NCBI GenBank assembly: GCA_035642125.1
Contig: DASQSZ010000347.1
Coordinates: 1 to 16,155 of the forward strand
Length of the DNA: 16,155 nucleotides
Direction of reading: 5' to 3'
Source: CALAED01 sp937891035
Lineage (GTDB): Bacteria > Actinomycetota > Actinomycetes > Streptosporangiales > Streptosporangiaceae
This document shows positions 6,720 to 14,407 of the stretch, piece after piece; position 1 is the first letter of the stretch, and each line of letters begins with the position of its first letter. The position numbers were made by a program, and so were the translations under genes. Below the pieces are notes generated by a model. That model did no database searches. It was given only the letters and a program-made list of their open reading frames with translations, and was not told the origin of the DNA.

Positions 6720-8441
6720 ATGAGTGGTCAACGAAGCCGGCAGTGGTACGCCGGAGACGACCGGAACGCTTACATCCACCGGGCGTGGATGCGCCGCGGC
6801 CTGCCTGACCACGCCTTCGACGGGCGGCCGCACATCGCCATCGCCAATACCGCGTCCGCGCTCACCCCCTGCAACGCGCACCTGGGCGAGGTGGCGCGCA
6901 GCGTGGAAAACGGCGTCTGGGAGGCGGGCGGGGTACCGCTCGAGTTGCCGGTGGTCTCGCTCGGCGAGACCCAGGTCCGCCCGACCGCGATGTTGTGGCG
7001 CAACATGGCGGCGATGGCGGCCGAGGAGATGTTCCGCGCCAACCCGATCGACGGTGTCGTGCTGCTCGGCGGCTGCGACAAGACCATCCCCGCGCTGCTG
7101 ATGGCGGCGGCCTCGGTCGATCTGCCCGCGGTGGTCGTGCCGGGCGGGCCGATGCTCACCGGGCACTTCCAGGGCCGGCCCCTCGGCTGCGGCACCGACG
7201 TGTGGCGGCTGAGCGAGGAGGTACGGGCCGGGACGCTGTCGGAGCGGGACTTCACCGCCTCCGAAGCGTCGATGATCCGCAGCAAGGGCCACTGCAACAC
7301 GATGGGCACCGCGTCGACGATGGCCCTGATGGCCGAGACCCTCGGCATGACGCTGCCCGGCATCGCGGGCACCCCCGCCCCCGACAGCCGGCTGCTGGCG
7401 CTCTCGCACGCCACCGGACGCCTGATCGTGGACATGGTCGCCGCGGACCGCCGGCCGAGCGCCGTACTGACCCGCGGCTCGTTCCACAACGCCATCGTGG
7501 CGCTCGCCGCGCTCGGCGGCTCCACGAACGCGGTCGTGCACCTGCTCGCGATCGCCGGCCGGCTGGCCGCCGACATCGGCCTCACCCTCGACGACTTCGA
7601 CCGCATCGGCTCCGGCGTCCCGCTGCTCGTCGACCTGCAACCGGCCGGCCGCCACCTGATGGACGACCTCTACCGCGCGGGCGGCCTGCTCGCCGTGCTG
7701 CGCGAGGTGCGCGACCTGCTCGATCCGGCGGCCCGCACCGTCGCCGGAACCCCGCTGGTCGACCACCTCGACGGGGCCCGCACCTGGGACGAGGACGTCA
7801 TCCGCCCCCGTACGAAACCGTTGCAAGAAGACGCGGGCATCGCGGTGCTGCGCGGCAACCTCGCCCCGGACGGCGCGGTGATCAAGCCGGCCGCGGCCTC
7901 GCCCGGACTGCTCCGCCACCGCGGCCGCGCCGTCGTCTTCGACAGCGTCGAGGACGCCCGCGTCCGGATCAACGACCCCGCTCTCGACGTCGACGAGTCA
8001 TCCGTCCTGGTGCTGCGCGGCTGCGGCCCGCGCGGCTATCCGGGCATGCCGGAGGTCGCCAACCTCCCCCTGCCGCCCAAGCTGTTGCGCCGCGGCGTGC
8101 GCGACATGGTGCGCGTGTGCGACGGCCGGATGAGCGGCACGGCCTACGGCACGGTCATCTTGCACGTGGCCCCGGAGGCCGCGGCGGGTGGGCCGCTCGG
8201 CCTCGTGCGCACCGGCGACCCGATCGTGCTCGACGTGCCGGCCCGCCGCCTCGACATCGATCTGCCGGCGGACGAGCTCGCGGCCCGTGCTCCGGCGCCG
8301 GCCGCCGCGGCGGCGTTCGCCAGCCCGGCGCGCGGGTGGGAGCGGCTCTACGTCGATCACGTGCTGGGCGCCGACACCGGCGCCGACCTCGACTTCCTCC
8401 GCGGCGCCGGCGGGCACGCCGTGCCCCGCGACTCGCACTGA
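6720..8441 (+). CDS. IlvD/Edd family dehydratase, probably sugar-acid (aldonate) dehydratase
   Basis: IlvD/Edd enzymes use an iron-sulfur cluster and Mg to remove water from 2,3-dihydroxy acids. This 573-residue protein has the complete family layout. The three cluster cysteines are Cys51 (TALTP-like TPCNAHL), Cys119 (GGCDKTIPA) and Cys192 (KGHCNTMGTAST). The spacing 51/119/192 equals that of the rhizobial L-arabinonate dehydratase (59/127/200, as I recall it), which carries a [2Fe-2S] cluster. The conserved GGSTNAVVHL and the C-terminal CDGRMSGTAYGTVILHVAPEA, with the catalytic Ser in RMSGT, are present. This favours an aldonate such as arabinonate, xylonate or a similar acid over the branched-chain amino acid substrate, though the substrate is inference. 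GAAGGG lies 7 bases before the ATG. No pathway partner is directly adjacent; a sugar-type transporter locus begins 550 bases downstream on the other strand. Confidence 0.85.
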   Translation: MSGQRSRQWYAGDDRNAYIHRAWMRRGLPDHAFDGRPHIAIANTASALTPCNAHLGEVARSVENGVWEAGGVPLELPVVSLGETQVRPTAMLWRNMAAMAAEEMFRANPIDGVVLLGGCDKTIPALLMAAASVDLPAVVVPGGPMLTGHFQGRPLGCGTDVWRLSEEVRAGTLSERDFTASEASMIRSKGHCNTMGTASTMALMAETLGMTLPGIAGTPAPDSRLLALSHATGRLIVDMVAADRRPSAVLTRGSFHNAIVALAALGGSTNAVVHLLAIAGRLAADIGLTLDDFDRIGSGVPLLVDLQPAGRHLMDDLYRAGGLLAVLREVRDLLDPAARTVAGTPLVDHLDGARTWDEDVIRPRTKPLQEDAGIAVLRGNLAPDGAVIKPAAASPGLLRHRGRAVVFDSVEDARVRINDPALDVDESSVLVLRGCGPRGYPGMPEVANLPLPPKLLRRGVRDMVRVCDGRMSGTAYGTVILHVAPEAAAGGPLGLVRTGDPIVLDVPARRLDIDLPADELAARAPAPAAAAAFASPARGWERLYVDHVLGADTGADLDFLRGAGGHAVPRDSH

Positions 8442-8455
8442 TCCCACGGGCGGCG

Positions 8456-8479
8456 GCCCGGCGCCGGCAGGCTCCGGGC
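8456..8479. terminator. GC hairpin between convergent genes
   Basis: GCCCGG (8456-8461) and CCGGGC (8474-8479) can pair around a 12-base loop, which itself holds CGCCGGC. It lies between the stops of the dehydratase (8441) and the HEAT-like gene (8494). No U-tract follows on either strand, so the terminator role is tentative. Confidence 0.25.
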
Positions 8480-8493
8480 GGCGGAGGGGGCGC

Positions 8494-8838
8494 TCAGACG
8501 ATCCAGCCGTTTGCCTTGGCGCGGTCGAGCTCCTCCCGTGCCGCACGGGTGTCGAGCATCTCCAGGCCGCGGACCGCCCAGAACCGCAGCGACTCGTCGC
8601 TTTCCCGCAACTGGCTCCCGAGCAGCGGGAGGGCGCGCGGCGACCGGGCCTCGGCGACGAGCTCGAGCAACCAGCAGCGCAGCCCATGGTCGTCCCGCTC
8701 GGCGGCGAACTCGGCGATCAACTCATCCACATAGGAGTCGGCGTGCTCGCGCAGGAAGTCGAACCCGTCCTCCCTGCGCTGGGGGTCGCGGCTCCGCATC
8801 TGTCGCAATGCCCGGGCGAAGCGCTGATTCGCTGTCAC
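8494..8838 (-). CDS. Small HEAT-repeat-like protein
   Basis: The 114-residue, all-helical protein shows two to three HEAT-like helical pairs: DPQRREDGFDFLREHADSYV, then a pair around LRCWLLELVAEARSPRALPL, and SDESLRFWAVRGLEMLDTRA. The pattern of Arg/Asp in the turns and Leu/Ala/Trp in the cores fits an alpha-solenoid that binds another protein. No enzyme motif is present. GTG at 8838 is chosen because GTAGGG lies 8 bases before it; another GTG three codons upstream sits on that same signal and is too close. It has no evident operon partner and its role is unknown. Confidence 0.65.
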   Translation of the reverse strand: MTANQRFARALRQMRSRDPQRREDGFDFLREHADSYVDELIAEFAAERDDHGLRCWLLELVAEARSPRALPLLGSQLRESDESLRFWAVRGLEMLDTRAAREELDRAKANGWIV

Positions 8839-8991
8839 GAGCGGCACCCTACCGCCGCCGCCATCGGCCTCATCCCAGCCGGCGGCTCCGTCGAATACCG
8901 TACGCGCCGGCCCGGGCCGCTGCCGCCGCCACCGCCGTCGAGTACGCCGTGATGTGGGCCATGATGGAGGTGTCGTTCTTCCGGGTTCTCC

Positions 8992-10128
8992 TCAGCCCCG
9001 CTCCCTCGCCCGCCGCCGCAGTTGGTCGAAGTAGACGGCGAGCACGAGCACCGCGCCGACCGCGATGTACTGCCAGTAGGGGTTGACCTGGATGGTGATG
9101 AAGCCTTTTTGCAGTACGGCCGGAATCAGCAGCCCGATCACCGTGCCGGCGACCGCGCCGCTGCCGCCGAACAGGCTGGCGCCGCCGAGCACCACGGCCG
9201 CGATCGCCGCCAGGTTATCGGTGGTGTGACCCGAGATCGTCGTGGTCGTGTAGTGCGCCAGCGACAGGCAGCCGGCGACGCCCGCGAGCATGCCGCTCAG
9301 CGCGTACACGCGGATCAGGTGCCAATCCACCGGGATCCCCACGCGGCGCGCGGCCTCCGCGTTCGAGCCGATCGCGTACGTACGCAGCCCGAATTTCGTG
9401 AAGGCCAGGACGAGGCCGAGAAGCACAGTGATCACGGCCGCGATCACGCAGAGCCAGGGCACGACGCCAAGCGCGAGACCGAAGCCGATGGTCCGCGTGA
9501 AGTTCAGCGGAATCCCCCGCACGTCGGTGCCGTCGGTAATCAGGTAGGCGGCGCCGAGCGCCATGCCGAGCGTGCCCAGCGTCGCGATCAGCGACGGGAT
9601 CCGTGCTTTGGCGACGAGCAGCCCGTTGAGCAGCCCCCAGGCGGTGCCGCCGAGCACGCCGGCCGCGCAACCGGCCAGGGTCACCCCCCAGCCCGCGTTC
9701 GCGGCGCCGACGGAGGCGTCGGCGCCGCCGCCCAGCCACAGCATGGTCTTGGCCGCCACGACGCCGGAGAAAATAAGCACGGAGCCGACGGACAGATCGA
9801 TGCCCGCGCTGATGATGACGTACGTCATGCCGACCGCGAGGACGAGCAGCGGCGCGTTGTCGGCGGCGATGCTGCGCAGGTTAACCGGGTTGGTGAAATT
9901 GGGCTCGATGACGCTGAAGAACGTCATCAGGCCGACGAGAACGAGGAAGATCCACAAGACGTTCGCCCCGGCCAGCCGGCCGCGCAGCCCCGCGAGCCCG
10001 CGCCGATCCGACGCTGCCCGGGCGGCCCCGCCGGCCCTGTCGGTCCGGTCGGTCCGGTCGGTCCGGTCCGTCTCGCCGACTCCTCCGGCGCCGGCCGGCA
10101 CGGTGTCGATGTCGGTGTTATCACTCAC
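8992..10128 (-). CDS. Sugar-type ABC transporter permease (RbsC/FrcB family)
   Basis: This is the membrane channel of an importer of the ribose/fructose class (BPD_transp_2). The 378-residue protein begins with a cytoplasmic 55-residue low-complexity tail containing four TDR triplets (20-31). Eight to ten membrane helices follow, the first at about 56-74. The family motif MTYVIISAGIDLSVGS (101-116) and the cytoplasmic coupling loop AAVVLGGASLFGGSGAVAGT near the C-terminus are both present. The GTG start overlaps the stop of the ATPase gene as GTGA, with GGAGG (10136-10140) 7 bases upstream, so translation is coupled. It is the last gene of the operon and partners the ATPase and the lipoprotein at 12230-13252. 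Confidence 0.92.
   Translation of the reverse strand: MSDNTDIDTVPAGAGGVGETDRTDRTDRTDRAGGAARAASDRRGLAGLRGRLAGANVLWIFLVLVGLMTFFSVIEPNFTNPVNLRSIAADNAPLLVLAVGMTYVIISAGIDLSVGSVLIFSGVVAAKTMLWLGGGADASVGAANAGWGVTLAGCAAGVLGGTAWGLLNGLLVAKARIPSLIATLGTLGMALGAAYLITDGTDVRGIPLNFTRTIGFGLALGVVPWLCVIAAVITVLLGLVLAFTKFGLRTYAIGSNAEAARRVGIPVDWHLIRVYALSGMLAGVAGCLSLAHYTTTTISGHTTDNLAAIAAVVLGGASLFGGSGAVAGTVIGLLIPAVLQKGFITIQVNPYWQYIAVGAVLVLAVYFDQLRRRARERG
10041..10070 (-). repeat. Three 9-bp tandem units (CGGTCCGGT) in the permease N-terminus
   Basis: CGGTCCGGT is repeated three times, with a partial unit on the right, and encodes the TDR triplets of the permease tail. The unit length is a multiple of three, so copy-number changes would keep the frame. 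Confidence 0.7.
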
Positions 10129-10925
10129 GCGGCATCCTCCGTCCGCAGCGCGCCAGTCATCGCGCCGACCAGCTCCTCAAGCGACGTGTCGGCGGCCCGG
10201 AAGCTGGCCACCCGCCGGCCGAGGCGAAGTACCTCCACCCGATCAGCGACAGAAAGCACTTCGGGCATGTTGTGGCTGATCAGGACGACCGCGACGCCAC
10301 GATCTCTGACCCGCCTGATCACGTCGAGCACCCGGCCGCGCTGCACCACGCCGAGCGCGGCCGTGGGCTCGTCCATGAAGACCACCTTGGTCGCCCAGGC
10401 CACCGCCCGGGCCACCGCGACGGACTGCCGCTGGCCGCCGGACAACGTGGCGACCGGCACCCGCATGCTGCGCAGCTCAACGCCGAGCTCGCGGAAGGCC
10501 GTGGCGGCCTCCGCCCACATCCGGCGCCGGTCCAGCGCGCCGAGGCGGCCGAGCACCCCGGCCCGCCGCAACTCCCGGCCCAAGAAGAGGTTCATCGCCG
10601 GGTCGAGATCGGGCGCGAGCGCGAGGTCCTGGAAGACCGTCTCGATGCCGAGCCGCCGGGCGGCGGTCGGCCCGGGCAGCGAGATCGCCCGCCCGGCGAA
10701 CCGGATCTCCCCGCGGTCCGGCGTCTCGGCCCCGGCCAGGCACTTGACCAGCGTGCTCTTGCCCGCGCCGTTGTCGCCGACGAGCGCGACCACTTCGCCT
10801 TCCGAGACCGTAAAGTGCGCGCCGTCGAGCGCCTGTACGTGCCCGTACGTCTTCACCAGGCCGCGGGCCTCGAGCAGCGGGCCGGCCGAGTCCGCCCGGC
10901 CGGCCGAGTCGGCGGCGTCGACCAT
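10125..10925 (-). CDS. Sugar-type ABC transporter ATP-binding protein, single domain (FrcA-like)
   Basis: The ATPase powers the importer made with the permease and the lipoprotein. All motifs are in the 266-residue form: Walker A GDNGAGKS (50-57), Q-loop VFQDLAL (Gln99), signature LSGGQRQS (161-168), Walker B VVFMDEPTAAL (Asp185, Glu186) and switch His218 in ISHN. It has one nucleotide-binding domain, like the fructose FrcA type and unlike the duplicated RbsA type, so it should act as a homodimer. ATG at 10925 is chosen because it shares its A with the stop of the CoA transferase gene (TGATG) and GGGAGGG (10931-10937) lies 5 bases upstream. Confidence 0.93.
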   Translation of the reverse strand: MVDAADSAGRADSAGPLLEARGLVKTYGHVQALDGAHFTVSEGEVVALVGDNGAGKSTLVKCLAGAETPDRGEIRFAGRAISLPGPTAARRLGIETVFQDLALAPDLDPAMNLFLGRELRRAGVLGRLGALDRRRMWAEAATAFRELGVELRSMRVPVATLSGGQRQSVAVARAVAWATKVVFMDEPTAALGVVQRGRVLDVIRRVRDRGVAVVLISHNMPEVLSVADRVEVLRLGRRVASFRAADTSLEELVGAMTGALRTEDAA

Positions 10926-12097
10926 CAGCGCCCTCCCTTCAGCAGCCGGGTCAGCGCGGCCGGTTCGAGCACCTCGGCGAGGACTTCCTCGGTGTGCTCC
11001 CCCACCAGCGGCGGACGCCGCCGCACCGACCACTCCGTACCGGTGAAAGTGATCGGGCACCCTACCAGCTCAATCGCGCCGGCCCGGGGGTGCTCGACCG
11101 TGAAGACCAGCGGAGATCCCTCGGCGCGCAGCTCGGCCACCGCCGCGGCCGCGCTGCGCGCCGCCGCCGCCCACACTCCGGCGGGCAGCAGTATTTCCAG
11201 CCACTCGGCGGTGGTGCGGGCCGGGAAGCGCGCGTCGAGGCGGCGCTTGGCGTCGTCCCTGTCCACCCAGGCGTCGAGCGCGGCCAGCTCCGGATCTTCG
11301 ACCAACTCGGCGATTCGCTCCAAGGGCGCCATCGCCACCGCGAGCCAGCCGTCAGCGGTGCGGTACATGCCGCACGGCGCGGACAGCCAGGGCGAGGCGA
11401 TCCCGGCGGCGGACCTGGGCACCTCGACGCGCTGGTTGACGATCGCGGAGATCTCCTGGCACTGCACCGAGATGGCGGTGGAGAACAGGTCCACCTGGAC
11501 CCATTGCCCGATGCCCTGCCGTTCGCGGGCCAGCAGCGCGGCGAGCACCCCGGTGGTGAGGGTGAGCGCGGTCGAGGCGTCCACGATCGACGTGCCCGCG
11601 AACATGGGCGGGCCGTCGGCGGGCCCGGTGTGGGCGGCGAGCCCGGACGCGGCCTGGATGAGCAGGTCCTGCCCCGGGCGGTTCTCTTTGGCCGCCGGCG
11701 TGTCCTGCCCCCAGCCGGAGCCGGAGCAGTACACGATGTCGGGCCGCACCGCACGGAAGTGCTCGTATCCCAGGCCGAGCCGGGCAAGCACGCCGGGGCG
11801 GAAGTTCTCTACGATCACGTCGCAGGTCGCGCCGAGCTTGAGGATGGCGTCTTTGGCCAGCGGATTCTTGAGGTCGAGTGCGACCGACCGCTTGTTGCGG
11901 TTCATCGCCAAAAAGGCGGCCGACTCGCCGGCGAGCAGTTCGCCCATCATCTCGAGGTCGCGTTCCCACTCCCCCGTCTCCGGCCGTTCCACCTTGATGA
12001 CGTCGGCGCCCATGTCACCGAGCATCTGCGTGGCGTACGGACCCAGCATCATCTGGGTGAAGTCGAGGACCCTGATTCCATCGAGCGCACCGGGCAT
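10925..12097 (-). CDS. Class III CoA transferase (CaiB/BaiF family)
   Basis: Family III CoA transferases move CoA between carboxylic acids through an aspartyl anhydride, without free intermediates. The 390-residue protein (ATG 12097, with GAGAGGGG 11 bases upstream) shows the family start GIRVLDFTQMMLGPYATQML, the GADVIKVERPETGE motif, NRNKRSVALDLK, VIVENFRPGVLARLGLGYE and SGSGWGQ. The catalytic Asp is D144 in the GQDLLIQAASG motif. The C-terminal WSVRRRPPLVGEHTEEVLAE matches the family's HTEEVL end. The acid it acts on is unknown. It is unusual in place: it lies between the solute-binding lipoprotein gene and the ABC ATPase gene, coupled to the latter by a 1-base overlap, so it is very likely made together with the transporter. 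Confidence 0.92.
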   Translation of the reverse strand: MPGALDGIRVLDFTQMMLGPYATQMLGDMGADVIKVERPETGEWERDLEMMGELLAGESAAFLAMNRNKRSVALDLKNPLAKDAILKLGATCDVIVENFRPGVLARLGLGYEHFRAVRPDIVYCSGSGWGQDTPAAKENRPGQDLLIQAASGLAAHTGPADGPPMFAGTSIVDASTALTLTTGVLAALLARERQGIGQWVQVDLFSTAISVQCQEISAIVNQRVEVPRSAAGIASPWLSAPCGMYRTADGWLAVAMAPLERIAELVEDPELAALDAWVDRDDAKRRLDARFPARTTAEWLEILLPAGVWAAAARSAAAAVAELRAEGSPLVFTVEHPRAGAIELVGCPITFTGTEWSVRRRPPLVGEHTEEVLAEVLEPAALTRLLKGGR

Positions 12098-12118
12098 TCG
12101 CGCGGTTTCCCCTCTCAG

Positions 12119-12126
12119 CGTTTCTC
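12119..12126 (-). promoter_or_regulatory. Third GAGAAACG word, upstream of the CoA transferase
   Basis: The minus strand carries GAGAAACG here, just before the ribosome binding site of the CoA transferase gene. The same eight bases form half of both LacI-type operators at 13279 and 14457. Here the second half is missing (followed by CTGAGAG), so at most it is an auxiliary half-site. Confidence 0.25.
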
Positions 12127-12133
12127 CCGTTGG

Positions 12134-12175
12134 CGGGCACCGCCGCACGACTGCGCGTCCATGCGGCGGTGCCCG
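12134..12175 (-). other. Perfect 14-bp-stem hairpin inside the transporter operon
   Basis: CGGGCACCGCCGCA (12134-12147) and TGCGGCGGTGCCCG (12162-12175) pair perfectly around a 14-base loop, with GAC/GTC able to pair inside the loop. It lies in the 132-base gap between the lipoprotein gene and the CoA transferase gene. No U-tract follows, so an intercistronic mRNA-stabilising or partial-terminator structure is more likely than a full terminator. Binding-protein genes often need more product than the rest of their operon. Confidence 0.6.
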
Positions 12176-12229
12176 GGGACTGGTGGCCTGGTTGCGGCGT
12201 GGTCGCCGCGGGCGGCTCGGCGCCGCGGC

Positions 12230-13252
12230 TCAGCTCGTGCAGGCCTCTCGGTAGAGGTACTTCTGCACGTCGGGGGCGTTCAGATTGTCTTTGGTCGCGA
12301 TCAGCGAGCCGGTGCGGATCATCTTCTGGACCGGCTTGCCGGACAGCGAGTTGATCGCCTGGCCGAAGCCCATGTAGCCGATGTCGAGCGGCTTGAGGAC
12401 GACTTGTGCCTGCGCGCTGCCATCCTGCAGCGCCTGCACGCCGCTCGGGTTGGCGTCGAAGCCGATCAGCTTGATCTTGCCGGTCTTCCGGGCGTTCTTG
12501 ATGCCGGTGGCCGCGCCCTGGCCGGTCAGCGTGTTGGTGGTGAAGACCGCGGCCAGGTCCGGGTGGGCCGCCAGCGTCGCGGTGACGGTCGACGCCGCCT
12601 TCCCCGCGTCGTCTCCGGAGTATTGCTGGCCGAGGTAGTCGATGCCGCTTCCGTCCTTCTTCAGGTCGCTTTCGAAGCCGCGCACCCGGGCCGCCACGGT
12701 GGACACACCGGGCTGGGTGTTGATGGTGACGACCGAGCCCTTGCCGCCGGTCTCCTTGATGACCTCCTGGGCGGCCGTCCGGCCGGCCGCCTCGTCGTCG
12801 GTGGTGACCTGGGACTCGGCGACAGCCGGGTCCTTCAGCGTGGTGTCGACCAGCACGATCTTGATGCCCTGCGCCTTCGCCTGCTCCAGCGGCGCCTGCA
12901 GCGCCGAGTCGTCGACGGGCGCGATGAGGATCGCGTCGGGTCGGGCGGCGATCACCGAGTTGAGCACGGAGATCTGTTCGGGGGCGTCCCACTTGCTCGG
13001 GCCCTGCACGTCGAGCGTCGCCCCGTGATGCTCGGCCGCCCGCTTGGCGCCGCAGGCGAGCGAGCCGTAAAAGTCGTCGCCGTTGAGCCCGACGACCAAG
13101 CTGATCTTGTATTTCTTGTCCCCGCCGCCGGCAGAGCCGTCGGCACCCCCCGCCGAACCTGACCCACAGCCGCCGGTCAGTCCGGCGGCCACCGCGGCCG
13201 CCGAGACGACGGCGAGAACCGAGGGGCGTTTCGCCCGCGTCAGCCACTTCAT
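12230..13252 (-). CDS. Periplasmic-binding lipoprotein of sugar-type ABC importer (RbsB-like)
   Basis: The 340-residue protein captures the substrate outside the membrane. Residues 1-28 are a signal peptide (MKWLTRAKRP, then a hydrophobic run), and Cys29 is the likely lipidated residue in GLTGGCGSGS. A Gly/Ser/Ala-rich linker follows. The mature part starts with KYKISLVVGLNGDDFYGSLA, typical of the periplasmic-binding type 4 (Peripla_BP_4) fold, and continues with ISVLNSVIAARPDAILIAPV, IKIVLVDTTL, TTDDEAAGRTAAQ, AVFTTNTLTGQGAATGI and IGFDANPSGVQAL. GGGAGG lies 8 bases before the ATG. It is the first gene of the operon, right behind the promoter and operator at 13279-13339. The ligand is not readable; ribose-class carriers bind sugars, polyols and related compounds. 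Confidence 0.92.
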   Translation of the reverse strand: MKWLTRAKRPSVLAVVSAAAVAAGLTGGCGSGSAGGADGSAGGGDKKYKISLVVGLNGDDFYGSLACGAKRAAEHHGATLDVQGPSKWDAPEQISVLNSVIAARPDAILIAPVDDSALQAPLEQAKAQGIKIVLVDTTLKDPAVAESQVTTDDEAAGRTAAQEVIKETGGKGSVVTINTQPGVSTVAARVRGFESDLKKDGSGIDYLGQQYSGDDAGKAASTVTATLAAHPDLAAVFTTNTLTGQGAATGIKNARKTGKIKLIGFDANPSGVQALQDGSAQAQVVLKPLDIGYMGFGQAINSLSGKPVQKMIRTGSLIATKDNLNAPDVQKYLYREACTS

Positions 13253-13278
13253 CGCCCGGCCTCCCTGCGTCGATATTG

Positions 13279-13298
13279 GTAAAACGTTTCTCTAAACG
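13279..13298. promoter_or_regulatory. LacI-type operator of the transporter operon
   Basis: Two overlapping dyads sit here: AAACGTTT (13282-13289, CG-centred) and CGTTT-CTCT-AAACG (13285-13298). CG-centred dyads of this kind are the usual target of LacI-family repressors. The word CGTTTCTC (13285-13292) is the inverse of GAGAAACG in the operator at 14457. It lies about 14 bases downstream of the -10 box on the minus strand, so a bound repressor would block the transporter operon. Confidence 0.6.
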
Positions 13299-13311
13299 AC
13301 GATGAAGGAGT

Positions 13312-13339
13312 CCTATACCGATCACGGGACGACTGTCAA
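13312..13339 (-). promoter_or_regulatory. Sigma-70-type promoter of the transporter operon
   Basis: On the minus strand TTGACA (13339 to 13334) is followed after 16 bases by TATAGG (13317 to 13312). It lies between the lacI-type gene stop (13351) and the lipoprotein start (13252). The -35 is a perfect consensus match. Confidence 0.6.
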
Positions 13340-13350
13340 GCGGGCGGCGT

Positions 13351-14382
13351 TCAGGACGGCCGCAGGGCGCGGCTCCGCGGCGGCGCGGTGGAGCCGCGCG
13401 GCACGACCTCGGGCTCGGGCTCGGTGACGAGAACCTGTTGCGGCGGGGCGCCGGCGGCCCGCTCGCCGAGCAGCAGCACCGCGCGCCGCCCCATCTCGCG
13501 CAGCGGCAGCCGGACGACCGTCAGCGACGGATGGACGTGCTCGGCGAACCACGCGTCGTGGAACCCGACGATCGAAAGGTCGTCGGGGACGGGGATCCCG
13601 GCGGCGCGCGCCGCGGTGAGCGCCCCGACCGCGGCGAGCAGGCTGGCGGCGAAGACCGCCGTGGGCGGCCGGGCGGCCGCGAGCAGCTCCATCAGCGCTT
13701 TGTATCCGCTCTCCGGCCGGACGCCGCCGACGCGGACGAGGTCGCGCCGCGGGTCGAGGCCGGCCTTGGTCATCGCGTCGCGCCAGCCCGCCTGCCGGTC
13801 GCGGGCGCGGGAGTTCTTGCCGCCGGCACCGAGGTGGGCGATCTCGGTGTGGCCGAGCGCGATCAAATGGCCGGTGGCGAGCGCGGCGGCGCGGCGGTCG
13901 TCGACGGCGATGCCCGACAGCGGCGCGCGGACCCGCTCGTTGAGGATGACGACCGGCACCCTCGCCCCGGCGACCCTGGCCACCACCTGGTCGGAGGCGT
14001 ACCCGTCGCGCTGCAGCATCAGGCCGTCGATGGCCCCGCCGCTCACCACCCGGCGGAAGGTGTCGTCGTCGGAGGCGAGGCTGTCGACGTCGGCGAGCAT
14101 GAGCACGCAGCCCTGCGCGCGGGCCGCGGCTTCGGCGCCCGCGATGATCTCGCCATAGACCGGGTTGTGGAGGTCGTGCACCGCCATCCCGAGCGCCCCC
14201 ACGCTGGACCGCCGCAGTGCCCTGGCCGCGTGGTTGGGCGCGTAGTCGAGCTCCTCGGCCGCGGCCAGCACGCGGGATTTGGTCTCCGGCCGGATGCGCA
14301 GCGTCGGGTCGCCGTTGAGGAGCCGCGAGACCACCGAGGGAGCCACGCCGGCTCGCTGGGCCACGTCGACGATCCTTGCCAT
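13351..14382 (-). CDS. LacI-family transcriptional repressor
   Basis: The 343-residue protein starts with the LacI helix-turn-helix, MARIVDVAQRAGVAPSVVSR then LLNG (1-24), the PETKSRVLAAAEELDYAPN hinge helix region, and a periplasmic-binding-like effector domain (LGMAVHDLHNPVYGEIIAGA, then GAIDGLMLQRD, VPVVILNERV, GHTEIAHLGAGGK, PTAVFAASLLAAVGAL, DDLSIVGFHDAWFAEHVHPS and LTVVRLPLREMGRRAV). ATG at 14382 is chosen because GGAAGGA lies 6 bases upstream and the HTH starts directly after it; the longer frame up to 14442 has no such signal. It sits between the two operator-bearing promoters and probably controls both arms plus its own gene. The inducer should be the transported compound or a metabolite of it. 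Confidence 0.93.
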   Translation of the reverse strand: MARIVDVAQRAGVAPSVVSRLLNGDPTLRIRPETKSRVLAAAEELDYAPNHAARALRRSSVGALGMAVHDLHNPVYGEIIAGAEAAARAQGCVLMLADVDSLASDDDTFRRVVSGGAIDGLMLQRDGYASDQVVARVAGARVPVVILNERVRAPLSGIAVDDRRAAALATGHLIALGHTEIAHLGAGGKNSRARDRQAGWRDAMTKAGLDPRRDLVRVGGVRPESGYKALMELLAAARPPTAVFAASLLAAVGALTAARAAGIPVPDDLSIVGFHDAWFAEHVHPSLTVVRLPLREMGRRAVLLLGERAAGAPPQQVLVTEPEPEVVPRGSTAPPRSRALRPS

Positions 14383-14407
14383 CGGCGTTCCTTCCGCTCC
14401 TGAGGGT

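Noticed and set aside
6995..8734. A 579-codon open frame on the plus strand
   Set aside because: It overlaps the dehydratase in another frame and then runs antisense into the HEAT-like gene; Arg/Pro-rich with no motifs.
8839..8991. GCC-rich stretch between the HEAT-like gene and the permease
   Set aside because: It has a GGCCCGGGCC palindrome and GCC triplets but no ordered repeat, promoter or gene that I can support.
9022..11046. A 674-codon open frame on the plus strand
   Set aside because: Antisense to permease and ATPase; low-complexity Arg/Asp/Gly content typical of a shadow frame.
10994..13162. A 722-codon open frame on the plus strand
   Set aside because: It runs antisense across the CoA transferase and binding-protein genes, both complete with family motifs, and through the hairpin gap. 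No recognisable domain.
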